DNA of 64,000 bases from Diphasiastrum complanatum (lineage: Eukaryota; Streptophyta; Lycopodiopsida; Lycopodiales; Lycopodiaceae). The notes under the pieces are model-generated. The model did not search any database and had not been told where the DNA came from. It saw nothing but the letters and a program-made list of their open reading frames with translations. The position numbers and the translations under genes were made by a program. This document shows, piece after piece, positions 46,811-58,084 of the stretch. The DNA is taken from positions 31,994,305 through 32,058,304 of the forward strand of contig CM055096.1 of assembly GCA_029204225.1 (NCBI GenBank). Reading direction: 5' to 3'. Numbering within the stretch: position 1 is the first letter of the stretch; each line of letters opens with the position of its first letter.

Positions 46811-47630
46811 ATGGCAAACATGGGAGAATCCATTTTGAGTGAAAGTAGCAAATTGGACGGGATTTCCAACTATGCAGTGTGGAAATTCAAAATGAAAAAC
46901 ATACTGATGCAGAAAGACGTGTGAGAAGTTGTCACAGGTGATGAGAGAAGTCCGCCAAATGAAGCGGATATCAAAGTGTTCGACAAAAAGATGAGGAAAG
47001 CTTTGACCTTCATTAACTTGTCAGTGAAGGATCACATCATTACCCACATTTGTGATGCTACTACACCCAGACAGGCATGGGATGTGCTAAAGGAGCAGTT
47101 CGAGACTTCAAATCCGTCAATAATCATGTTTCTGAAGTCAAAGTTGAATAGTGTCTGCATGGAGCAAGGAGAGCACATTCAGACGTACATGACCAGAATC
47201 AAGACAATGAGAGATGAACTGCATTCTATTGGTGAGCGCATACGTGATGTGGAGCTGGTGCACAATGCATTGTGCGGCATTGCAGAACTCTTTTAGAAGT
47301 TTGTGAGCGGAATAGCATTAAGAGAAAGATTGCCAACCTTTGACGAGCTCACAGGAATCTTGATGCAGGAAGAGCAACGACGAGAAATGGTGAAAGCTAG
47401 ATGTTAAAATACTGACGATCAGGCACTTGCGACACGCCAAAAACAAGGCAAAAAAGCCAAGTGCTTCCATTGTGGTAAAAAGGGCCATTGAAAGAGTGAA
47501 TGTCACAAATTCCTGGCGGAACAAGACAAGGGGAAACCAAAACAAGCAGGTAACCTTGTCGATGAGGGTGAGATTGAAGACTCTAGCATCTTCATATCTG
47601 CATTGTCATCTAATCAAGATGATCAAGCAT
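46811..47630 (+). pseudogene. Copia gag with four in-frame stops
   Basis: The ATG at 46811 starts a gag of about 270 codons: N-terminal SKLDGISNYAVWKFKMKN (about residues 13-30), UBN2 capsid core (AWDVLKEQFE, near 47077-47107; MTRIKTMRDELHSIG near 47190-47233), and a nucleocapsid knuckle CFHC...KSEC (about 47461-47503). Stops at about 46921 (TGA), 47294 (TAG), 47405 (TAA) and 47488 (TGA, inside the knuckle, where relatives have Trp) break an otherwise continuous frame without frameshifts. This is capsid protein of the element. Confidence 0.88.
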
Positions 47631-49170
47631 GGTATATTGACTCAGGAACCACAAGACACATGACAGGTAACAAGAATTGGTTCAGTAGCTTGAAAGTGTT
47701 GGATAATGGAACATCTGTTTCACAAGCAAATGGTGAGGTGTGCAAGATCAAGGGGATAGGCACCGTTTCAATCCAACTACCTGATGGCAAAAGCAGGATG
47801 ATCAGGGAGGTACTTTACGTACCAGGTTTGAAGAAAAATCTACTTTCTGTTGGAGTCATTACTGATCAAAAGTTGAAAGTAAAATTCGCCCATGATCGTT
47901 GCTTTGTGAAGGATGTGAACCAAAAGTTCAAAGTTATTGCGGATGGAGTAAGGGAGCCCAATACAAAATTGTACAGGTTGAATGCTACAATTAAGGGGCA
48001 ACATGGACTTGTATCGTCATTCCATTGCAAACTGAGTTGTGGCATAAGAGGTTTGGTCACTTGAACTTGAGAAGCCTCAGTTTGATGAGAAAATTGGAGA
48101 TGATAACAGGATTGCCTACCATAGAAGATCACTTGAAATCAATGTGCGATTCTTGTGTATATGGGAAGCAGCATTGAGAGAAGTTCAATAAAGGAGGTGT
48201 TGCAAGAGCAAAGAACATCCTGGATTTAATCCACATAGATTTATGCGGGCCTATGAGGACCATGTCCTTACGTAAAGTCTTCTATTTCATGACCTTTATT
48301 GATGATATGTCACGTAAAACATGGATCTACTTTTTGAAGAAGAAATCAGATGCATTTGATAACTTCAAGAGCTTCAAAGCATTGGTCGAAAATCAGACAG
48401 GTAGGACGATCAAAGTCCTAAGATCAAATAGTAGAGGTGAGTACAAGTCTAATGACTTCAATGATCTTTGTGATCAATGTGGGATTAAAAAACAATTTAC
48501 GCAAGCTCATACTCGAGCTCTCAATGGTGTAGTTGAGCGCAAGAATCGTACGATTGTGAAAAGTGCCAGATCTATGCTAGCTGAGATGAAACTACCAAAA
48601 GATTTTTGGTCAGAAGCATGTAGCACGGCAGTCTATCTTCAAAATAGAAGTCCTACCTTTGCCATACCAAAGATAACACCTGAGGAAGCATTCACGAAGA
48701 AGAAGCCAAAGGTAAACCACTTGCGAATCTTTGGATGTAAGGCCTTTGTACACATTTCTAAGGAAGAGAGACGTAAACTTGATGTGAAAGCTATCAAGTG
48801 CATATTCCTAGGATATGATGATCGTGTAAAGGGCTATAGATGTTTTGATCCAGTGGAAAACAGAATCCATATAAGTCGTGATGTTATCTTTGATCAATCC
48901 TAGATGTATGAAGACGAGGATGCTGAGAAGATAGACACATCCAGTGGGAAAGATGGTATAGTGAGGATACCACCTAATGATGATCCATTCATTGACCTTC
49001 TGAGTGATGAACATGAGGATACATCTCAAGATACTACTACTCAACCTCAAAAGACAGGTTGGAGAGGTAGGGACAAACCTTTTGGTGCAAGAAGGATTGA
49101 AGTTGCAGGTGACAAACGCAAGGAGAAGGATGTATTGTGGGATATATTTTCACCAGGAAGTTGATCACCT
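47631..49170 (+). pseudogene. Copia protease and integrase
   Basis: Protease active site WYIDSGTTRHMTG (about 47631-47669) with the catalytic Asp-Ser-Gly. The pre-integrase region ends in a degraded zinc finger near 48035-48175. The integrase core is well preserved (FIDDMSRKTWIYFLKKKSDAF, about 48295-48357; the expected second Asp is replaced in SNSRGEYK near 48424; NGVVERKNRTI near 48523-48555 with the Glu). The core runs to a TAG at 48901, followed by the acidic linker to RT. The replaced core residue means the integrase would be inactive even without the stops. Confidence 0.85.
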
Positions 49171-49387
49171 GACAGGAAGCTCCCTAAGTGGTTTGAGAGA
49201 TTTTTGGAGAGCCACGACATGGATGACTTTCCAGGATCATCTAGCCAGGGAGAGCTACGAAGATCAACAAGAGAGAAGACACAACCTGAAAGGTATGAAG
49301 CAAATTATGTTCTCGTATCTAGCATTATTCAAAGCACAGACTTCGACTTATGGTGAAGCGAAGGATGATGACATTTGAGTCAAGGCC

Positions 49388-50309
49388 ATGGGAGAGGAAA
49401 TGGAGTCAATTGCTAAGCATAGCACATGGGACTTAGTAGAACCACCAGTTGGCAAGAAACCCATTGGTTGCAAATGGGTATACAGGACTAAGTACCATGC
49501 AGATGGAAGTATAGCAAAGCACAAGGCAAGATTGGTGATCAAAGGGTATGCACAAAGTAAAGGCATTGACTATGACCTTTGCACCAGTATGTAAGTGGAA
49601 TACTCTACGTCTACTTGTTGCTTTAGCTTCACATTTTGGTTGGCCTTTGCATCATATGGATGTGAAATCTGGTTTTCTAAATGGTGAGTTAGAAGAAGAA
49701 GTGTTCATGGATCAACCTGAAGGCTTTGTAGTGAAGGGACAAGAAAATAAAGTATGTCACTTGAAGAAAGCGCTTTATGGTCTTAAACAAGCACCACATG
49801 CGTGGTATAGCAGGATTGATGCCTACTTTCGTTCAAAGGGGATGGTGAGAACACGTTCTGATCCAAATCTATATGTCTTATGCTTTGATGATATGGTTGC
49901 TTTGATTGCTCTTTATGTTGATGACTTGATTATTACGGGAAATAATCAAAAGATGATAGACATGATCAAGAAAGACCTCATGGAACAATTCGAGATGACA
50001 GATCTCAGCTTGATACATTACTGCCTTGGAGTAGAAGTGTGGCAAAAAGGACATGAAGTGGGTTTAACACAGGTGAAGTATGTCAAAGAGTTGCTGCACA
50101 GGTTTAGGTTGCAGGATTGCAAACCAATGAATACTCCTATTGAACCAGGTAAAAAGCTTTCTAAGCTTGATGAGTCACAGTCATTTGATGCTACGTTGTA
50201 TAGACAGTTAGTAGGGAGCTTGATTTACCTTACCACGACTAGACCAGATATATGTTATGTTGTTGGCATTGTAAGTCAGTTTATGACAGCACCTACGGAA
50301 ACGCATTAG
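49388..50309 (+). pseudogene. Copia reverse transcriptase
   Basis: RT domain: EEMESIAKHSTWDLVEPPVGKK region (49391 onward), CKWVYRTKYHADGSIAKHKARLV (about 49470-49540), a frameshift near 49555-49580, MDVKSGFLNGELEEEVFM (about 49658-49710), the catalytic YVDD at 49914-49925, and YCLGVEVWQ near 50020-50046. A TAG at 50308 replaces an expected Trp before the connection to RNase H. It would copy element RNA to cDNA. Confidence 0.9.
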
Positions 50310-50840
50310 AAGGCAGCTAAACGCATTTTGCGTTATATGAAAGGCACTTCAGAGTATGTCTTGATTTACAGGAAGCATGATGGTTTACCTGAGTTGTGTG
50401 GCTATGTGGATGCAGATTGGGGAGGTGACTATGATGATCGTAGATTCACCACAGGGTATGTATTCCAGTTTTGTGGTAGTTGATTTTCCTGGTCTAGTAA
50501 GAAGCAAAGTACAATTGCTCTTTCCACCAGAGAAGCAGAGTATAAGGCAATGTGTAGTGCAGCACATGAAGCTATATGGTTGAGACAAATCATGGAAGAA
50601 ATTGGCAAGAAGCAAAGAAATCCCACGGCTTTACATAGCGACAGACAGAGTGGCATTCAGCTAGCAAAGAATCCAGTGTTCCATGCGAGAACTAAACACA
50701 TTGAGATTCAGTATCATTTTATACGTGAGAGATTGCTGAGTCGTGAAATTCATTTGTTCATTGTAGCATAGAAGAACAACTAGCTGATATTTTCACTAAG
50801 CCACTTGTAAGAGAAAAGTTTGATAGCTTTAGATCAACAC
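50310..50840 (+). pseudogene. Copia RNase H
   Basis: KAAKRILRYMKGT (about 50311-50349), VDADWGGDYDDRR (about 50407-50443), SSKKQSTIAL near 50495-50524, REAEYKA near 50530-50550, and HIEIQYHFIRE (about 50699-50731), followed by EQLADIFTKPL near 50773-50805 after a frame change. A TGA near 50482 and the frame changes inactivate it. Confidence 0.85.
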
Positions 50841-50906
50841 TTTCTGTACTTAAAGTTTGTTAACTTTAAAGCTATGTATATGACTGTATAAAGTAGACTC
50901 TACTTT

Positions 50907-50915
50907 AAGGGAGAG
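50907..50915 (+). promoter_or_regulatory. Polypurine tract of the full-length copia
   Basis: AAGGGAGAG immediately before the 3' LTR. Confidence 0.75.
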
Positions 50916-51188
50916 AGTTAGAATTAAAGTAGAATCACTATGCTACTGTACTGTGAGTCCTATCAGTTGATAAGGATCAGTTGGCCTCACCACGAGGCAA
51001 GTCGACGGGACACGCGCCCCGCCAACGGCAACCTGGGTCATGCATGGGTTGCCTAAGTGAACAACTATATGTACAGTGTAATTTCATTTTGAAAATACAG
51101 TTGCTATGTGAGCTTGCTGTGGAGAGTGTTTTCTGTCTGTGTTACTGTGTAGTATGGTCTGTGTTCCTGTGCAAAGCAAATTCTAAGT
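50916..51188 (+). repeat. 3' LTR of the full-length copia (273 bp)
   Basis: Starts AGTTAGAATT, ends ATTCTAAGT, followed by the direct repeat GACCA. Most differences from the 5' LTR are C/T or G/A. Confidence 0.88.
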
Positions 51189-51334
51189 GACCAACCACCC
51201 ATAGAGGGAGGGAGGTCCCTCCATGCCCCTAAAAAAAATAAAGAAGGTTAAAATGTGTGTGTGTAGATATATAAACAAGGGGGTGCCTCCATTCCATTAA
51301 AAGTAAATATATCAATATTTACTCGTCCCCCATG

Positions 51335-51385
<51 letters not shown>

Positions 51386-52490
51386 TTTCTTAAATGTAAA
51401 CCTCTCATAAAAAATATGAATATAAATCCACTTAAAAATGTGAACCCCCACTCTCCATAAAACCAAAAATGTAAAGGGACTTTTTGGCTCCCCATAAATT
51501 AAGTTTTTTTTTTTAAAACGGAAACAAAAAATAGTCCCCATCAAGAAAAAAAAATCTTCCCCCCCCCTAAAAAAAAAACAAGGCTTTTAAGGGCAGGAGC
51601 ATATCTTTTTTTAACACTCCCTCGCCCTTTTTTGTCACATGGCAAAACCCACCCACCCATCTCCCCAGAGCACTTAAATCATCGGCCTCTTGCCCAAACA
51701 ACTTGCTTTTAACCATTAGGGAGCACACCCACACTCCGCCCACCCCATATGTTCTCCCCTTCTCTTGTCAATCCACCTAAAAAAACATCATCGATGAGCA
51801 GAACTGCACTAAGATTTATTATATGGCTTTCGTATTTATTTTGAATTACCAAATTTTTACTCATAGATCATGAACAGAAAGTTTTACCCGAAGTTCTTTT
51901 CTTCGTCTAGCATCCATGCTCTATTGAAGAACATATTTGCAAATCTCATCCTTGCAATGACTGTGGGAAATAGCAGAAGTTGAATATCTAAAACTAGACA
52001 TTTTTTTATTTATTCAAATTGAAATGGAAATTTGACATGAAGGTTTCCTTTGTTCTTACCTCTAGGGTTCTTCCTTTTTCTTTCTTCCCAACTCTATAGT
52101 TTTATTCTCTTGATATACAAGTTTGCTTGATCAATATGTCCCATCCTTTTCTCTTGCTCCTGTAGTACCTTGCCAGGAATAGATGTGACAATCTACCTCT
52201 GAAATCCTAACACATGCGATCTTTTGATTTTGATCCAACCTCGTTTCTCATTTGAAAGACAAGTTTTTTGCTTTTGGTAACCTTGGTCGAACTGTTACAT
52301 CACCTCAAGTATTGTCATCTTTCAGAGCTATAAAATGCATTCATATGATGGAAGGTCGAATGAATGGTGTTCATTTTTCAATTGCACACTATTTTAGGGC
52401 TCACCAAGAACTGGGCATCTTGAATCATTGAGATTAGTGTCTCCGAGAGACTTCAATCCCTTTTTTCATCACTGGTATCTAACTTTATCC
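51189..52490. other. Spacer with (CA)n tract
   Basis: A (CA)n microsatellite lies at 51339-51382. The rest is low-complexity A- and C-rich DNA to about 51780 and ordinary AT-rich sequence after that. No gene found. Confidence 0.5.
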
Positions 52491-52589
52491 ATACTTGCAA
52501 CAACCTGCTTGGTGTGCTGATAAAGTCGGTCGTTTACTTTTTGGCATTTTCAAGAAGTGGTCCAATATTGCAACGGGCTCCTCATGCGT

Positions 52590-52690
52590 GTCGTCTGTTC
52601 CATCCACTGTTGCATGTCGAGACGAGCCTGCCTCAACAAATCGGGCTCCAAGCAGTTTAGTATACATAGAGAAATGCACATGCACACTCA
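52590..52690. repeat. Degenerate copy of the 54.4-kb unique block
   Basis: The stretch around CGAGACGAGCCTG ... AATCGGGCTCCAA matches about 54390-54475 (CGAGACGAACCTG ... AATCGGGCTCCAA) and its inverted copy near 57415. It indicates an older unit at the left edge of the satellite region. Confidence 0.6.
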
Positions 52691-52766
52691 TACACAGATG
52701 CACACACCATCGGCCACATAAATCACACACGCATACACACACGCACATTTCACAGACACGCAGATC

Positions 52767-53929
52767 TCTCTCTAGGTCCACTCAAACCTACAAAGCAGAG
52801 CCCGGTTTGCTTGCCATACAAGCCTGTGATAGGCCTACATACAAACCTCAAGCTTGCATGATTTGCCTACGTGGCTTGCCTTGTGACAGTGTGCAACAGA
52901 CTTAGCAGATAGCAGACCACGTAGGCAGAGCTTGGTTGGCTTGCCAACCTATGATGGGCCTATGTGAAATGCCACATGGCTAATCCAAGCCTGCATGATT
53001 TTCCACGCGGCAGCCATACGTGATTGCCACATGGCAACCTATGACAGGCTTGGTAGATAGCAGGCCTATGGGGCCTGTTACACAACCCTATGGTAGGCCA
53101 TGTGGCAAGCCACGCAAGCCTATGGAAGTCATACGTGGCTTGCCACATGGCATCTTTTGAGCCCCACCTCTTTCTCTCTCTAGGTTCACTCAGGCCTACG
53201 CGGCAAAGCTTGGTTGGTTTGCCACACAAGCCTATGTTAGACCTACATGGTTTGCCACATGGCAAACCCTTAGCTTGCAAGACTTGCCATGTGGTAGACC
53301 TATGTGGCTTTCCACATGGCAGCCTACGACAAGATTGGCAGACAGTAGATTTATGACATGCCTATGTGGCTTGCTACACAAGCCTATGGCAGTCCTACAT
53401 GGCTTGCGACATGAGAAGTATCACCCTCCATGGTTTTCTATGTGGCTTGCCACGTGGTAGCTTGCGAGCTCCACCTCTTTCTCTCTCTATGTCCACTCAA
53501 GCCTACATGGCAGAGCCTGGTTGGCTTGCCACACAAGCCTATGGCAAGCCTATGTGGCAACCTACAACATGCTTGCATGGCAGACATGAGGCCTATGCCA
53601 TGCCTATGTGGTCTGCCATGCAAGCCTATGGTAGGCCTACATGGCTTGCCATGTGTCAGCTTTCGAGCCCACCTCTCTATATCTCTCTCTAGGTCCACTC
53701 AGGCCTATATGGTAGAGCTCTGTTGGCTTGCTGCACAAGCCTATGGTAGGCCGCCATGGCTTGCCATGTGGCAAACCCCAAGCTTGCATGATTTGCCGTG
53801 ACAGGCCTACTTGGCTTGCCATGTGGCAACCTATGATAGGCTTGCTAGATAGTAGGCCTATGTGGCCTACTACATAGCCTATCGTAGGCCATGTGACAAA
53901 CCACACAAGCCTATGGTAGGCCTACGTGG

Positions 53930-54004
<75 letters not shown>

Positions 54005-54027
54005 GAGGCCTACATGACAGAGCCTGG
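52767..54027. repeat. Hairpin-rich satellite, left block
   Basis: Array built from variants of AGGCCTACGTGGCTTGCCAC and CACAAGCCTATGGTAGGCCT. Larger units start with CTCTCTCTAGGTCCACTCA and GCCTACATGGCAGAGC at about 52767, 53171, 53481, 53680 and 53933, spaced 200 to 400 bases. The last CT stretch has expanded to (CT)n at 53934-54001. GGCTTG-CCACA-CAAGCC and CATGGC-TT-GCCATG are recurrent hairpins. Open frames here are repeat artefacts. Confidence 0.9.
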
Positions 54028-54741
54028 TTGGCTTGCCACACAAGCCTATGTTAGAACTACGTGATTTGCCATGTGACAAACCCCAAGCTTGCATGACTTG
54101 CCATGGGGTAGGCCTACATGGCTTGCCACGTGCAGTTTGCTATCAGACCTATGACATGCGTACATGGCCTGCTACACAAGCCCATCGAGCCAGAAATTGG
54201 TCGGATTCCGTAAAAATGGTCAGAACTTCAACCGAGTGTTGTCCACAGGTTCGTGGGCTTGACACGAACCCACAAGTTCATTCACAGCTCAATTTCGACG
54301 CCGTTTGGCGAGGGGAATGCCACTAAATGGACTACTTTTCAACATTCATAAGAACTAGTTCAATGTCGCCGAACGAAGTTCGTTTTTTTGGATCTTTGTT
54401 CCGTCCTATGCCGCACGCCGAGACGAACCTGCAAATCGGGCTCCAAACGATTCAGTACTCACACAAAAACATGCGTCCAAACTAGAAACCCTATACGCAT
54501 TCTTGGGATTCTAGGCCCGTCGAAATTGGTTGGATTCAGTAAAAAACGGTCAGAACTTCAGATTTTTTTAAGACTCGAATTTTTTCGAAGACTCGAATTG
54601 TTGGAAAGACTTGAATTTTTTGAAGACTTGAATTTTTCCAATGACTTGAATTTTTCCAAAGGATTGAATTTTTCCAAAGACTCGAATTTTTCCGAAGGAT
54701 CGAAGGACCCTTTGTACTGTCAAGTGAAATTTCTCAATAGA
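54028..54741. repeat. Unique block, left copy (inverted partner 57091-57828)
   Basis: Satellite remnant, then about 400 bases of non-satellite sequence (54184-54560, from CGAGCCAGAAATTGG) and an 18-bp AT-rich minisatellite with core GACTCGAATTTTTCC (54571-54715). The whole block recurs in reverse orientation at 57091-57828. Confidence 0.88.
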
Positions 54742-54987
54742 CTAGAATTTTTTAAAAGACTCAATTTTATCAAAAGACTTGATTTTTTTTTTCAAAAACT
54801 CGAACTTTTTAGAAGACTAGAATGTTTCCGAAGACTCGAATTTTTTTAAAGGCTCAATTCTTTCCAAAGACTCGAATTTTTTCAAAGACGCGAATGTTAG
54901 ATATTCGAGATGCAAGATTTGTGAGATTGGCCATGATCCAAATCATCGGACTCCATTGTCCGTCAACGACGGGCACTCTTTACTAGT
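54742..54987. repeat. AT-rich 18-bp minisatellite tail, left copy
   Basis: More CTCGAATTTTT units, then GTTAGATATTCGAGATGC and a segment ending TACTAGT at 54987. From 54762 it recurs in the same orientation at 57833-58055. Confidence 0.85.
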
Positions 54988-55395
54988 CTATATATATATT
55001 TACACTTATGTATAGTTTTGCGCATGTGTATGGGTGCACCATGCATACTCCTTCCCTCACCCATACATGCACTTTTTTTAACTATAAAACTTGGGGAGAA
55101 GGATGCATGTATGGGGAAAATGATGCATGACCCTCCTCCCCATGCATGCATCTAAGGGGCCCACTCCAAATTCAAATTATCCTTTACCAACACACAAAGT
55201 GTTTTGAAGTGCATGTACATACTTTCATAGTGAAAGGTGTGTTTAAACAAATGAGACTTTCATTATCAAAAATTTGAAGGGTGCTCTAAGGAATTTTTAA
55301 ATTATCAGACAAAAGGTTGAGATGAAAATACATTTCTATGAAGAAAAAATCGGTTGTGAAGGGCTGGGAAGGCTTCAAAACGCAGGCTTGGTGGG
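54988..55395. other. Spacer between the two satellite units
   Basis: A short TA run, then sequence with repeated ATGCATG(T/C)ATGGGG-like motifs (55040-55150). No gene seen. Confidence 0.45.
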
Positions 55396-55443
<48 letters not shown>

Positions 55444-57026
55444 GTTGCACTCAAGCTTGCATGGCAGACCTACATGGTGCATAGCTTAGTTAACTTGCCA
55501 CACAAGCCTATGTCAAGCCTATGTGGCAGACTGCAATATGCCTGCATGGCAGACATCAAGCCTATGTCATGCCTATGACCTGCCACACAAGCCTATGATA
55601 GGCCTACGTGGCTTGCCACATGGCAACTTGTGAGCCCCACCTCTCTCTCTCTCTCTAGGTCCACTCAAGCCTACATGGTAGAGCTTGGTTGGCTTGCCAC
55701 ACAAGCCTATGGCAAGCCTATGTGGTAGCTTGTGACATGCTTGCATGGCAGACATCAGACCTATGTCATGCCTATGTGGCTTGCCACGCAAGCCTATGGT
55801 AGGCCTGCATGGCAACTTTCGAGCCCACCTATATATATCTCGCTAGGTCCACTCAAACCTACGTAGTAGAGCTCGGTTTGCTTGCCATACAAGCCTATGA
55901 TAGGCCTACATACTTGCCACATGGCAAACCTCAAGCTTGCATGATTTGCCTACGTGGCTTGCCCCGTGGCATTGTGCGACAGACTTAGCAGATAGCAGAC
56001 CACGTAGGCAAAGCCTGGTTGGCTTGCCAACCTATGATGGGCCTACGTGGCTTGCCACATGGCTAACCCCAAGCCTGCATGATTTTCCATGTGGCAGCCA
56101 TATGTGATTGCCACATGGCAGCCTATGACAGGCTTGGTAGATAGCAGGCCTATGCGGCCTGTTACACAAGCCTATGGTAGGCCATGTGGCAAGCCATGCA
56201 AGCCTATGGAAGGCATATGTGGCTTGCCATGTGGCAGCATTTGAGCCCCACCTCTTTCTCTCTCTAGGTTCACTCAGGCCTACGCGGCAAAGCCTGGTTG
56301 GCTTGCCACACAAGCCTATGCTAGACCTACATGGTTTGCCACATGGCAAACCCTTAGCTTGCAAGACTTGCCACGTGGTAGACCTATGTGGCTTTCCACG
56401 TGGCAGCCTACGACAAGATTGGCAGATAGTAGATTTATGACATGCCTATGTGGCTTGTTACACAAGCCTATGGTAGTCCTACGTGGCTTACGACATGGGA
56501 AGTATCACCCTCCATGGTTTTCTACATTGCAGGCTTACGTGGCTTCAGACGTGGTAGCTTGCGAGCCCCACCTCTTTCTCTCTCTATGTCCACTCAAGCC
56601 TACATGGCAGAGCCTGGTTGGCTTGCCACACAAGCCTATGGCAAGCCTATGTGGCAACCTACAATATGCTTGCATGGCAGACATGAGGCCTATGCCATGC
56701 CTATGTGGTCTGCCATGCAAGCCTATGGTAGGCCTACATGGCTTGCCATGTGTCAACTTTCGAGCCCACCTCTCTATATCTCTCTCTGGGTCCACTCAAG
56801 CCTATATGGTAGAGCTCTTTTGGCTTGCTGCACAAGCCTATGGTAGGCCGACATGGCTGGACATGTGGCAAACCCCAAGCTTGCATGATTTGTCATGTGA
56901 CAGGCCTACTTGGCTTTCCATGTGGCAACCTATGATAGGCTTGCTAGATAGTAGGCCTCGGTGGCCTACTACATAGCCTATGGTAGGCCATGTGACAAGC
57001 CACACAAGCCTATGGTAGGCCTACGT

Positions 57027-57090
<64 letters not shown>
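55396..57090. repeat. Hairpin-rich satellite, right block
   Basis: Same satellite as at 52.8 kb. (CT)n tracts lie at 55396-55440 and 57029-57088. From about 55846 it aligns unit by unit with the left block from 52775 (for example GTCCACTCAAACCTACG...GCAGACCACGTAGGCA in both), so this is a segmental duplication rather than independent amplification. Confidence 0.9.
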
Positions 57091-57091
<1 letters not shown>

Positions 57092-57828
57092 CTATTGAAA
57101 AATTTGACTTGACAGTACAAAGGGTCTTTCGATCCTTCGGAAAAATTCGAGTCTTTGAAAAAATGCGAGTCTTTGGAAAAATTCAATCCTTTGGAAAAAT
57201 TCAAGTCATTGAAAAAATTCAAATCTTCGAAAAAATTTGAGTCTTCAGAAAAATTCGAGTCTTAAGAAAATCTAAAGTTTTAACCGTTTTTTATTGAATC
57301 CGACCAATTTCGACGGGCCTAGAATCCCAAGAATGCGTATAGGGTTTTTAGTTCGGACGCACGTTTTTGTGTGAGTACTGAATCGTTTGGAGCCCGGTTT
57401 AGTCCTGCAGGTTCGTCTTGGCGTGCAGCATAGGACGGAACAAAGGGTCCAAAAAAATGGACTTCGTTCGGCGACATTGAACTAGTTCTCATGAATGTTG
57501 GAAAGTAGTCCATTTAGTGGCATTCCCCTCACCAAACGGCGTCGGAATTGAGCTGTGAATAAACCTGTGGGTTCGTGTCAAGCCCACGAACCTGTGGACA
57601 TCACCCATTTGAAGTTCTGACCATTCTTTACGGAATCCGACCAATGTCTGGCTCGATGGGCTTGTGTAGCAGGCCATATAGGCATGTCATAGGTCTGATA
57701 TCTACCAAACCTGTCGTAGACTGCACGTGGCAAGCCATGTAGGCCTACCCCATGGCAAGTCATGCAAGCTTGGGGTTTGCCACATGGCAAACTATGTAGT
57801 TCTAACATAGGCTTGCGTGGCAAGCCAA
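57091..57828. repeat. Unique block, right copy, inverted
   Basis: Reverse complement of 54028-54741, including the 18-bp minisatellite (57115-57275), the non-satellite block and the satellite remnant. It is flanked on both sides by sequence in the original orientation. Confidence 0.88.
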
Positions 57829-57832
57829 GCAG

Positions 57833-58052
57833 CAATTTTATCAAATGACTCGATTTTTTTTTCAAAAACTCGAATTTTTTAGAAGACTAGAATTTTTTCG
57901 AAGACTCGAATTTTTTTAAAGGCTCAACTTTTTCCAAAGACTCGAATGTTAGATATTCGAGATGCAAGATGTGCGAAATCGGCCATGATTCAAATCATCG
58001 GCTGCCACCTAGATCGGCCTCCATTGCCCGTCAATGATGGACACTCTTTACT

Positions 58053-58084
<32 letters not shown>
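57833..58084. repeat. AT-rich tail, right copy, and (AC)n
   Basis: Direct copy of 54762-54987, ending at the same TACTAGT, followed by (AC)n at 58056-58084. Confidence 0.85.

Larger units (their letters stand above)
45214..51188 (+). mobile_element. Nearly full-length Ty1/copia element (5975 bp)
   Basis: LTRs of 274 and 273 bp, primer-binding site, gag, protease, integrase, RT, RNase H and polypurine tract in copia order. The flanks carry the 5-bp repeat GACCA (45209-45213 and 51189-51193). Protein motifs resemble the nested copia at 5487-10476, so the two are probably one lineage. Several stops prevent expression. The LTRs differ at about 20 positions by eye, mostly transitions, so it is clearly older than the non-coding element. 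Confidence 0.92.

Noticed and set aside
52960-57000. Several 80-205 codon frames on both strands in the satellite
   Set aside because: They follow the repeat unit, exist in several frames at once and shift with each unit; no start context or domain.
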